Shown: positions 11,430-23,831 of the stretch, piece after piece | Layout: every line of letters begins with the position of its first letter | Position numbering within the stretch: the stretch's first letter is position 1 | Source: Neocallimastix lanati (nom. inval.) | Taxonomy: Eukaryota; Neocallimastigomycota; Neocallimastigomycetes; Neocallimastigales; Neocallimastigaceae | Reading direction: 5' to 3' | Length of the DNA stretch: 64,000 bases | NCBI GenBank assembly: GCA_016946835.1 | Contig: JACVTC010000037.1 | Span: 1,276,501 to 1,340,500, forward strand | The notes under the pieces: model-generated | The model's input: only the letters and a program-made list of their open reading frames with translations | What the model was told of the DNA's origin: nothing | Databases searched by the model: none | Made by a program: the position numbers and the translations under genes

Positions 11430-12012
11430 ACAAATATTTTTTTTTTTTTTAAATAAAAAAAAATATTCATATAATTAGTAAATGAATAAATAAATAAAGA
11501 ATAAAGTTTGCAATAATTGCGGCTATAAAAGATGTTTTAAAAAAAAAAAAAAAAAAAAATTATTATTAATCTTTTAAATTCATCAAGCACAAAGAATAAT
11601 GACCGTTCTATACGCAATGAATCTATTGAAAAATGAATATAATTAGTGAATATTAATGTTAAGGGAATTTTAAAAATAATAAACATGAATATTTCTACCT
11701 ATATATATATATATAAATATTTATTATGTATTAAAATATCAATGATCATACTTTCTATAACTGTATATAAATAACAGTAAGAATGCTCATTAATTTTCTC
11801 TTTATAATAATTTAATTGATGTTATACAAAAAAAAAAAAAAAGCTATATTAATATTTTTAATATTATTATTTAAGTTATTTTTATCCATTACTATTTTTA
11901 TCAGAAATAAATATTCTTATATTATCAATGTAGTTATACATATATTTTTAAAAATAAATAAGTAAATATTTTTTTTTAAAAAAAAAAAAAAAAAACTATT
12001 TTTGGTCTTATT

Positions 12013-12066
<54 letters not shown>

Positions 12067-12470
12067 TTGTATAAACATATAAATTAAAATAAAATATATA
12101 ACTAATAATTATAATAATAATAATATTATTATTATAACTTCTATTATTTCTATATGTATTATAAATGTATTATAATACTATCGATATAAAAAGAAGAAAA
12201 ATTATTAAATAAGTAAATATATATATGTATATATTTATTTATTTCTTTTTTTAAGTATTAGAAATAAATTCTAAATAATCTAAAAATTTTTAATAAGTTT
12301 CTATTATTAAAATATCATAATAAAGAGGTTAAATTTTTGATATTAAAAATAGAAATATATAAATAATAATTAACTATTATAAAAAAAAATAAAACATATG
12401 AAATTTTTGTATTTACATAAATATTAACAAAAAAAAAAAAAAAAAGAAAAAAAAAAAAAAAAAAAAAACT

Positions 12471-12604
12471 ACATTAGGGGTTTCCAGAAAGAGATGGGCC
12501 GCTAATTCTTCCCATTCATTGATGATTACTTCATATGGAATAATAATTAACATTCGAATCTGTATCAGAATTTCTTCTTTGCTATATCGTTTCGATGTCA
12601 ACGT
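12471..12604 (-). pseudogene. Orphan coding-like fragment
   Basis: About 45 codons on the minus strand read like real protein, including SKRYSKEEILIQIRM and EWEELAAHLFLETPNV, with base composition clearly less A/T-rich than the surroundings. They run straight into an A/T homopolymer (F-rich when translated). I do not recognise the family. It is most likely a scrap of a transposon or of a lost gene. Confidence 0.35.
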
Positions 12605-13017
12605 TCATAAATACGTAAACTAATTAGAATCCTTAAAAAAAATATTATAAATATATATATTTAATTAAATGCATATATTTTTATTTTCATGTATTTCTTT
12701 TTAATAAATGTTATTAAATAAAGTTTATTCCTAGTCTATAAAGAAAATATATATATATATATATAGTTATGGTTGTATAATCTTAAAAAATATATCAAGT
12801 CTAATATGAAAATAAAGTAAAAAAAAATATACTGTTTTATATATTTTATTGATAATTTATGATATAGTATTGTATTTGTAATAACGGAAAAATAAATAAT
12901 TCATATATTAAATATATATTTATTTAGCTAAAAAATTATTAATTTATTTTATTTAATTATTTTTTTAAGTATATTTAAACGTCAGTTAATAGAAAATTAC
13001 AAATTAAATATTCTATT

Positions 13018-13060
<43 letters not shown>

Positions 13061-13267
13061 GTTTAAATAAAATAAAAATAAAAAATTAAAAAAAAAAAAA
13101 TTAATATTTCTTATGTGATTTAAAGGAGAATAAAAATATATAAGAAAATATAAATATTTTATTATTTCAATAAAAAAATAGTAATAATAATAATAATTAT
13201 GAAAACTCTTAATAAATATAAAAAATTTTATATAAAAAAAATAAAATATAATAAAATATTAGGTATT

Positions 13268-13415
13268 TAAAGTCAATGGCGAAATTATTAGCAATGATAG
13301 CAATATTTATGGTATATTATATGATAGTTTCAATAAAGGAGTTACGATAGCTAATACCTTAATATCATATTTATATATTTCAAAATTTTTTACCATTTAT
13401 TACCATTTATACTCA
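13268..13415 (+). pseudogene. Coding-like fragment, unknown
   Basis: An open stretch reads VNGEIISNDSNIYGILYDSF and continues NKGVTIANTLISYLYISKFF before a stop. The N-G-x-I/S-N-x-S pattern recalls beta-helix or surface-repeat proteins, but no start, second repeat or intron structure could be found. Scraps at 13885-13960 and 14010-14070 may belong to the same decayed locus. Confidence 0.25.
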
Positions 13416-13975
13416 TAGTTATCCTTTAAATCCTGAAAAGCAAAATAAGCCTGTATTAACAAAAATTTACAATGACTAAAGCATTTATTTTAAATAATAA
13501 AATTAATAATAATAAATATAATAATATAATAATATAATAAAATTATAATATAATATATTTATAATTATAATAGTGATAATAAAAATATTTTAAGTTATAT
13601 TATTTTATTATAATTTATAAATAAATAGCAGATAGATACTAAATATGGTAGAAAATTGAAGGGCTATTATATTTATAAATAAATGAAAAATAATAAAAAG
13701 AAAAAAAAGATAATAATAATAATAATAATAATAATAAAATTAGTATGACTTTCTTCATTAAATTTCAATAAATGAAATGTAATGTTTGGTTTTTGAATTC
13801 CCCCTAAAAATATATATATATGTATATATATAGTATATATATATACTAAAATTTTTATTATTATTTTTTTTTTTTTTTTGATAATAATAACAATTTAATA
13901 GAATTAAAATCTAATGATCTAACCAATCAAAAAGGTTTTAAAGTGGTTTGTCATTAGCAAAAAAAAAAAAAAAAC

Positions 13976-14000
13976 AACCAACCAACCAACCAACCAACCA
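13976..14000. repeat. (CCAA)n microsatellite
   Basis: Six CCAA units lie in tandem between two A runs. Confidence 0.9.
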
Positions 14001-14680
14001 AAAAAAAAATGAAATTGAATAATAATAGAATATCCGTTGAATAAGGTAATATTGCGGTTACTTCTAATGCATATATACTTTTATATATGTTTTTTTTTAA
14101 TAATAATAAATATTTCAATATATACAAAAATTTTTTAAATAATAATAAATTTTACAAATTTTCAATATATGTTTTTTATATATTATTTTTTTTTTAACAT
14201 TTTAGTATTTATATTTTTTTTTTAACATTTTAGTATTTATTTGATGAAAAATATTTAAAAAAAAAAAAAAATTTAAAAAAAATATAAAAAAAAGATCTTC
14301 CACGTTATATAGTTTAATTTAAAATAAATTAATAAAGTTATTTTATAATTTATTCTATTTTAATTCATGTTTCAAATATATTAATTAAAAAAGAAAAAAA
14401 AAGTCTAAATATTAATATAAAAGACTATATATATTTCAAAACTTCTTATTCAATCATTATTTAATTTATTTCTTCTTATGGTAGTAAATTTTTATATATA
14501 TTTTTTATGTTTGTATTTAAATATATTAAATACATTACAAATAATATATCTCTTTACTTAAATATAATACATTATAGATAATATATTTCCTTATAATATA
14601 ATATTTAATGATATTATATATTATTTATTTTATTATTACTAATTATTTTATGTAATGTTATATATATATTATTATTATTT

Positions 14681-14700
14681 TATTCTCTTCCCTGTCTAAA
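14681..14700 (+). mobile_element. Solo LINE 3' end
   Basis: The 3' tag tattctcttccctgtcta, followed by A7, is identical to the end of the LINE at 10501-10518, but no other LINE sequence precedes it. It is probably an extremely 5'-truncated insertion, or the leftover of a deletion. Confidence 0.5.
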
Positions 14701-15506
14701 AAAATATTTTTTTATTATTTTATTATAACTGTTATTATTACTAATTATTTATATATTATAATTAAATATTATGATTATTTTTTATTATTTTATTATAACT
14801 ATTATTATATGTATCTATTGTTTATTACCTTTATAAATCTCTTAATTTTCTGATGATTTAGATTATTTGGATTTAATGTTAAATTTAATAGAAATAGATT
14901 ATTTTCAATAGATGCTCAACTACCTTTCTTCATGAATAATTAATATTCTCACCTTTATAATGAAAATTATTTTGAAATAATATATTTATATTTTATATGT
15001 TATCCTTGATGAAAAAATTAAAAATACAATAGATATTTTTTTGATATACAAAAACCTTTTTTTTTCTATTCTTGCCTATGATGCTATTTATATTTTTATA
15101 TTCTAAGGACTTTATGAATTCTCTAGTTAATTACTTAATTGATTAAATTAAATAAGGTTAGATAATCATTAAATTGTATTGAATAATTGATAAAAAGAAA
15201 TTATTTTTTATTTTTTTTTAAAAATGTATTAAATATATAATATAATATAATATAAAGAAATAAAAAAGAATATTCTTTTTTTTTCTATTATAATAGAATT
15301 ATAAAATATGTAAATTAATAATTGATGTGGAAACAAATTTGTTACCTTCGCCTAAGGGAGAAATTATATACATGTTATTAATTTTTTTTTTAAAAAAAAA
15401 ATACTCTATACAAACTTTAATTACAATTTTATTATAAATCTATTTTATAAATGTATTATTTATATATATATATGATATTATATAATATATCTTTTTTTAT
15501 ATTTAT

Positions 15507-15580
15507 TTTTTATTTAATTAGTTTAATTAAATTTCCATGGAGATTTTTTATTTAATTGGTTTAATTAAATCTCCATGGAT
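15507..15580. repeat. Two ~37-bp direct repeats
   Basis: Two tandem copies of a block built on tttaatt(a/g)gtttaattaaat followed by (t/c)tccatgga. The copies differ at two or three positions. Confidence 0.8.
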
Positions 15581-16511
15581 ATTTGCTAAGTATTTAGTAA
15601 TTTTTTTTTTTTTTTTTTGAAATTATTAGTCTAAAATAAATAAATATATTTTGAAACTTGGTAATGTAACTTTTAATAATGATAAGGATCATTAAATATT
15701 TTATCCTATATTTTCCTGTTCATTCAAGCCTTTATGATTTTTTTTTTAACTTGAATAATATTATTAATTTATATTTTTTTTTAAATTCAAGTTTTAAAAT
15801 TATTTATATGTCTTTTCTTTTTGTTTTTGTTTTTATTTTTATTTTTATATTTTTCTTTTTTCTTCTTTCTATTATTTTTTTTTATTTATTTATATATTAT
15901 ATATTTTATTTTATACATATATTTATTATTTATTATTATTTATTATTTATTATTTACTAATATTTACTATTTATTAATTATTAATTAATTATTTATTACT
16001 TATTTATTATTATTAATTAATTATTAATTAATTATTATTTAATTATTTAATAATTTATTATTTATTATTTATTATTATTATTTATTATTCAATTACATAT
16101 TATTTATTAAATATATATCTAATGTAATTAGTAATATTAAAAATAATTCAAAAATATTTAGATATTTTTTTTTTTCAATTTAATACATACATATGTTAAA
16201 AAATAAGTATATTTAAATTTATTACAAAATAAATAGGAAATTTATTAGTAATTTAATATTTATGTATTTTATATGAAAAATATAAAAACTTTAAATTAGT
16301 GATTTCAAAGAAATACTTCATATTTATTAATATTTTTATAAATAATTTTAAAAAATAATTATTTTTTATTCTAATATTTTGTTAATTATTTTCCTTATTT
16401 TAATTTTATTATTTTTTTTAATTATTTAATTTAATTCTAATTTAATTTTATACATATATTTAATTATATTATGTTTTTATATCTATGTGTCATTACATAA
16501 ATGCTTTATAG

Positions 16512-16545
16512 GTCATATTTGAAGGTCATATTTGAAGATCATATT
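16512..16545. repeat. 13-bp tandem repeat
   Basis: The unit ggtcatatttgaa is repeated two and a half times, the last copy diverged (agatcatattgg). Confidence 0.7.
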
Positions 16546-18975
16546 GGCACACCATATTAAAATTTATATACTTTTTATGTATATAATTTATATATATAAT
16601 TCTATTTTATAACATGAATATTATAATATTATTCATTAATTAAACTTTTTTTTTTTTTAAATTTAACAAAAATTTTAAATGTATAAATTAAATTTAATAA
16701 AGATAAAAAAATATTATATTTATTTATTTAATATAACTTTATTAATCTATTATTAATTTTAATTATATTGTTTTTTTTTAACAATTTTCCTTATTATTTT
16801 ATTTTAATTTATCTTAAAATGTATATAATAATATCACGTTTTTATTATATATTTCTTGTTACATAAATGTTCTATTTAATTCATATTTGTACCTTATTAA
16901 ATTTTTATATAATTAATGTTATTTTATAAAATTTATACTATTTATACATAAAATTTATATATACAATTTATTTTTTTAAAGGAATTCATATAAAACTTTA
17001 TTTGTATCATTTTTCAACATAAAAAATGTAAATATTAAAATATTTTAATAAAGATAAAAAAAATAAAAAAAAACATTTTTATTAAATAAAGTTATTTAAT
17101 TAATATAATTATATTAATTGAAGTCGTACAAATATCCTTAAACGACAATCTTTATTAACAAATATGTTGTACAAATACATTATTGATTTGTCATTCGTAT
17201 TAAAATTTAAATATTTTTATGCTTTAAAGAATAGAAAATTTAATTATAAAAAGTAAAAAAATAAATATCAAACTAAATAAATAAATATATAATAATTATT
17301 GTAGAAAAAAAGTAGTTCATAGTAATTGTACATAAATATTGGTGGTAAAATATTAAAACACATATAAATATATTTTATTCATAAATTTTCTTAAAATAAC
17401 TAGAATTAGGATAAATTATAAAAAAAAAATTTTTTTTATCTTTATATTTTAATATCTTTATAATTTTATGAACAATTTATATATATATTTTAATATCTTT
17501 ATCATTTTATGAACAATTGATATCTATAAATAACTTAAAAAAATCTAGAATGAATATTTAAAATATTTATCATTATATAAAAATATTATTTGAAAAAATT
17601 ATTTTTTTTCTTTATTAATAATTTTAATATCATCATAATGTCATGAATAAAAAACATTTATAAATATCTTAAAAATCTAGAGAGAATATTCAAAACTCTT
17701 ATCAATATATACGAAAATTATATTAATTATATATTAATATGATTACAATTTTAATATTATAATTATATTAATAAAGCTTCTACATTATTTTATCTTTATC
17801 ATAATTTATAAGATAGATTATAAGATAGATTAATATATTTTTATTAACAATTCTTTATTTTTTTTTTATTATTTTATTATTATTATTTTTTATTATAATT
17901 ATTTTTTATTTATATTATTTTTTTTTTTATTTTTTATTATTATAATTGTTTTTTATTTATCTTATTTTTTTTTTATTTTTTATTATTTTATTATTATTAT
18001 TATTTTTTATTAATATTTTTAGTATTATAAATTAATATGATTTTTATTAATATCTAAAATGAATATTTAATACTTATTTTGTTATTGTTCATCATTATTA
18101 ATAATAATAAAAAAAAAAAAACATATTCATAATAATATTATGACTTTATTCATATAAAAAATAATGAAATAATATTTATTAAATATTTATCATTATAAAT
18201 AAGATTTATATATTATAATTAAATATATGGTATTTTGTTTTATGAAATTTTATTAAAAACTATTTATTAAATTAAATTAATTTATTATTTAATTTAATGT
18301 TTTTTCATCTATTACTAATTAATTAAATTAAAATTAAAACTAATCATTGATGTAACCCAAACCTTTGTTCATAAAATAAAAATAATTATGTATACATAAA
18401 AATATATATTAATTTTATATTAAATGTTTTTATTTTTTTTTTATATATATATACTTTTGAACTTTTATTTTATTTTATTTTATATCTTTTCCAAAATTTT
18501 ATATATTCATTTATTATCTTAAAAAGTAAAGATATATATAAATATCCGCCCATATTTTATTTTATCTTTTTTTTTTTTTTTTTTTTTTTTTCTTTATTTT
18601 CTTTGTTATATATATATATTTATTTAAAAGGATTTTTTGAATTATACAAAATATTAATAAAAAAAAAGATGAAAATATAATATATATTTATGTAAATAAT
18701 AAAGTATGAAATAGAAAAAAAAAATTTGTTATATATTTTAAATTTAACATTTTTAAATGAAGCTTTTAATTTAATCAAAAATTTTAAATTAAGTAAAAAT
18801 TTTAATAAAGAAACTTATAAAATATAATAATCAAATAAAAAAATACAAACGAAATAAGATAACAAAGTTCAAAAAAAAAAAAAAAAAAAAAAAAAAAGAA
18901 ATAAAAATATAAATATATATATATATAATTCATATTTTAATATAAAGTAAAGAAATATAAAATTCAAAAATAAAA

Positions 18976-20665
18976 ATGTATTCATATGGATATACTAAAA
19001 AAGATTTTATAGGAAATATTACCAATCCTTCACTTTCACAATGGTGGTTTAGTAAAGGTGTAAGTTATAATTGCTATCTTGAATGTATGTCACGGTTGAC
19101 TGATGAAAGTTATTACAATGGCCAAATTAATAAAGTCAGAGTAATAGTAAATTCAATACAGGCTCCATTAAATTTCACTTTTTTTTATTGGACATTACTT
19201 CTTTTTATTTTACATAAATTTAATTTTAAGAAACCAGTAATGAAAATAGTTTTAGGACATTTAATAATACGGTAGGAATACACTGAATAAAAAAAATAAA
19301 TATTAATAATAAAAAATATAATAGAATAATTATTAATAAAATCCAATAATTAAAAATATTTAATAAAAATAGTAATACATAATTATTTTTTATATATATT
19401 TTAAATTTATTAAGATTAAAAAATATATATATATATATAATAATAATTAATAAAATTTAAATTATATATATGAAAATTATAATTAAAAATTAAAATATAT
19501 TTATTTGTTTATTAATATTTTTTTTCTTTTATATATTTTTATTTTTTTTTTTTTTTAAACTATAATTAGATGTACTGGAGATATATGTGAAGAAATTGGT
19601 GGTTTGTTTACTCGTTATTATTGTATGAAAAAAGATCCTAGTGGAAATGTTTATTGTGAGTGTACTGAAAGTGTTGTACATCCAGCTAAATGGGTAATTA
19701 CAAGATATTTCGGTACATTATTTTGGTATACTGGAGAAATTATTGCTGATTGGTATCCCTTAATTCGTACAAGGGCAGTAGTGAAAAATAAATCAATATA
19801 TATTGTTTATATAACATGCGCTTTATTTAATTTTTCAAAAATTGTATTGATTTATTTACATTGGAGTTTAAATCCAATAAGTATGTATGATTTAAGAACG
19901 GGTATTTTTAATAATAAAGTTATGGATAGTTTTTATAGAAAATATTGGCTTGTTCAGTTAATTATTATATATGCTTCAGTATTATATGAACTTTCGGTAT
20001 ATATTGTATTAAAAAAGAATTTTTTTAAAGTATCTCAATATGATTATGGATTTTTAAAGAAATTTAAATCCTTATCCGAATATAGAATATTAATTGCATC
20101 CATATTTACGTATACTTTTTTACCAGTGGCTTCCATTGCAATTATTGTAAAGTTTTATTTTTTAAAACAAAAACAAATGGATTTAGAATTTCAATTTGAA
20201 AAATTAAGACAATCTATTGCAAATTTCCAATATTATATGATATTTATCGATCAAATTCTTCTTATCACTTCAAATTACGAATCCATATTATCCAGTTTTA
20301 ATATTTTTAATTATAATAGTAATAATTCCAACGAATCCTATAATCATAGTAATAATAATAATAGTAATATTACTACTATTGAAGGTAATTTTAAAGAATC
20401 TATACGGGGAAATGCCTTAAATATTAACTGGAGTAATAATTCAAATAACAATAATTTTAAAAGAAGTTCTATGGAAAAGGATAATAGTTGCATTGCAAAT
20501 ACAAGTATGACAGTAATAAATAGTGAGCCTATACGTGATATTAATAGATTTAGTATTACTAATAATAATAATAATAATTTAAATATAAATTATAGAACTA
20601 AAAATACATTCTCATATATAGATAATCATTTATCCATTCCAAGTGATATTCATTTAAAGAAATAA
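18976..20665 (+). CDS. Multipass membrane protein of unknown family, paralogue A
   Basis: Two exons (18976-19271 and 19570-20665, GT..AG intron, split Arg codon) give 463 residues. I do not recognise the family. Visible parts: a soluble N-terminus (1-60), a first hydrophobic segment TFFYWTLLLFILHKFNF (about 67-84), a charged/Cys region with ICEEIGGLF and WYTGEIIADWYPLIR, then membrane segments at about 175-196, 224-246 and 272-294, a further hydrophobic stretch FQYYMIFIDQILLI (318-331), and an Asn/Ser-rich tail from about 345. There is no signal peptide. The gene at 50261-52004 shares the same exon junction in the same codon, the FKKxVMKI and GEIxADWYPLIR blocks and the Asn-rich tail, so both descend from one ancestor. 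Its role, perhaps as a receptor or channel-like protein, cannot be told from the sequence. Confidence 0.85.
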
Positions 20666-23600
20666 AATAAAAAAAAAAAATGAAGTTTTGTATAGAAATA
20701 ATATTTTTTTTATTATTTTCCCGCAATTAATTAATACATTATTTTAAATAATATAGTTTTTTTTTTTTTTTTAAAAGAAAAAAAAAAGAATGTATCTAAT
20801 GTGTACAATTAAAATATATATATATATATAAAAAAGGATATATATATACATTTATAGTATATAAAATAATAAAATAATCCTATCAATTTAATTACCGAAC
20901 TTTTCAAACTCCAAAAAAAAAAAAATAATAGTAATAATAAAATAAAAATAAGATAAAATTAAATCATTATTTAATAAATAACAAAATTCAAAATAATTTT
21001 ATCAAAATTGTAAAAAATTAAAAAAAAAAAAAAATAATAAATAAAAATAAAAAAATCACAAAAGAAAATAAAACAAATAACAAAAACAAAAAACAAAAAA
21101 TAAAAATATATAATATATATACGTATATGTGTAGTTATATCACATAAAAATATACATATATAAAATTATACCATATTAGTTTTAACAATATTTGAAATAT
21201 ACATATTTTTATTCTTACTGAGTATTAATTGTAATTTATTATATTTTTATTAAAGTTCTATTTTGAGTATAAGTATATATATATATAAATTATATATATA
21301 TATATGTTTATGTATAATAATTTTTATATAACAAAAATTAAATAAAAAATAAAATAAAGTAGTTTCAAAAATAAAAAGAAAAAATCATTGTTTTTATTCG
21401 TTATAATTAGAGATGAATCATTTTAAAAGTATATATAAATATGTTAGTGTATAATAATTCTTAAATAACAAAAATTTAATAAATAAAAATAAATAGAATA
21501 AAATAGTATTATATAAAAAAAAAAAGTATATATATATATATAATATACATATATATTTATGAGATAATTTTTGTGTACTTATTTACATGGCTGTTTACTA
21601 TTTTATATTTTTCTTGGTCAAAAATTAATTTTTATTTTCATAAATTTTAACAAAACATACATAAAAATGGTGTATTTTTAGAAAGGAAAGAACTTTAATA
21701 ATTATGATAATAATGAACATATCAATTATTCAATTATTTTAAATTAAAAATGTTTTGAGTAGATTTAGTTGTAATTTTCCATTAAATTTTACGTTGAATA
21801 ATAAATTCATCCTAATAATTTTAAATATATACATTATATATATATTTATTAATGTATATATATATATGTATTTATTTATTAATGTATATATATATATATA
21901 AGTATAAATCTATATATATAGAACAAAAGTTTCAAATCTATTGTTCTTAAATGTAGCCATCTTTATTTTATTTTATCTTATTGTACTTTTTAAATAATAA
22001 TTTGATAAACTATAAGAGTTTAATGTTTAAAAAAAAGATATATATATAAAATTTGAGAATATAGATAAATTTAGTTTATATTTTTATTATAATATATTAC
22101 ATAATATTTAACTTTTTAAATAATAAATATAATACATATAATAAATATATACCAAAAATAAAATCACATTTTTATTATTATTACTATTATTTTTTTGTAT
22201 TGCTTTGTTTTGTCATTATTATTATATTTATTATTTATTATTTATTATTTAGTACTATTTATTTATTTAAAAGATTTTATAAACATTTTATTATTGAAAT
22301 ATCTTTTATATTATTTAAAAAAAAATAAATAAAATTAATGTTATTATTTTAATAATTATGTTAGTATTATCAACTTATTATGAATATAACTAATTAAATT
22401 TAAAGTTTTATCTTGTATATTTTTTTTTTATATTTTAAGTTTTTTATCTTTTGTATTTTTTTTTTTTTTATTATATATTAAAATTATTTAATATATAGAT
22501 ACTATAAAAAGAAATGAGGGAAACAAAAAAAAAAAAAAAGTACAAAATAAAAATAAAAATAAATGTAGTTAAATATCAATTTATTTTTTTTGCCTATATA
22601 ATTTCAAAAACAATTTCAATATACAAATATATATATATGATTATTATTAAAAATTTAGTAAATCACTAATATTCAATATCATATAATAATATTACCATTA
22701 ATAATTATCATAATAATTAAATAATAAATAATAAATAATAAATAATAAATAATTGGATAATGGAATAATAATAATAAATAATAAATAATGGAATAATAAA
22801 TGAATCTTAAATATTAAATAAATAATAAATAATAAATAATAAATAATAAATAATAAATAATAAATAATAAATAATAAATAATAAATAATAAATGAATGTT
22901 AAATATAAAATAAATAATAAATAATAATTAATAATTAATAATTGATAATTATGGTAACTATAAACAATTATTATTATTACTATTAATTTAAAAATAAATC
23001 AAAAAAAAAAAAAAAATAAAAAAAGACATAAAATTTATATATATATATATATATTTTTAAAAAGAGGTAACAATAATTTTTTCAAATTATTTAAATTTTA
23101 TTTCTATTTTTTTTATATTTTTAAAAATTAATATTATCTTCAATATTAGTATAAAAGAAATATTATTATAAAAGAAATTAAAATGAATTAACAGTTTTTA
23201 TCATTTTTATTTATATTCTAATTATAAATTTATAGAAGTGTATTAGTATGATTATTTAAAATAATAATATTTATAAAAGTATCTATTATCAAAAAAAAAA
23301 AAAAAAATTCTATAAATTTTATTAGAAAATTTAGATAAACCAGGAGTTTTGTTGAATGAATTAATTACTTTATATTAATTATCAATTTTTATATTTTATC
23401 ATTGATTCTATTTACGATATTATAATATTAATTATTTCAATTTTACTAATAAAATTAAATTAGAGAATTCAAAGTAAAAACAATTTTATATATATATATA
23501 TTTTTGATTTGATATGATTTTTTTTTTTTTTTTTTTTTTAATATGTTAGGAGTGATTATAATTTTAAAAAAGTTAATATATGAATTATTTTTTATAAATA

Positions 23601-23831
23601 TATAAAAATTGTAATTTTTTTATTTTTTAGTATATTTTATATATTTATTTAGTTAGTATTTAATTAAAAAAAATATATATATAAAATATATGTAAATTTA
23701 TATTTTATTGAAGTAGCAAAACAAATAAGAAAATAAATAGTTTATATTTTTAATAAAATAATAAAATTAAAGTATATTTAGTATATTTATATATATAATT
23801 AATAATTTAAAATATAATTTGAAAATTATAA
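20666..23831. other. Intergenic A/T region
   Basis: No gene was seen. It holds numerous (TA)n tracts, a pair of near-identical ~35-bp blocks around 21840-21900, an AAATAAT-type minisatellite at about 22715-22930, and, from about 22980 to 23830, sequence that matches the flanks of the other Hsp70 copies (compare 26270-27600). Confidence 0.6.
22715..22930. repeat. (AATAAATAATAAAT)n minisatellite
   Basis: More than 200 bases are built from taataaataa units with occasional interruptions such as tggaataat and tgaatgttaaat. Confidence 0.9.

Larger units (their letters stand above)
10949..18975. other. Gene-poor A/T region with small repeats and coding-like scraps
   Basis: No complete gene was seen in about 8 kb. 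Contents include A and T runs (11050-11079, 12018-12063, 13021-13059, 15601-15618, 18567-18590), a (CCAA)n tract (13976-14000), a LINE 3' tag (14681-14700), two duplicated ~37-bp blocks (15507-15580) and a possible diverged ~350-bp duplication (about 16390-16740 against 16770-17050). Short stretches that read like lost coding sequence are at 11080-11200, 12470-12604 and 13268-13410. Confidence 0.6.

Noticed and set aside
15679-15960. 93-codon plus-strand frame that looks like membrane segments
   Set aside because: Phe/Ile/Tyr richness comes from T/A-rich sequence; no charged loops, homologue-like motif or intron context.
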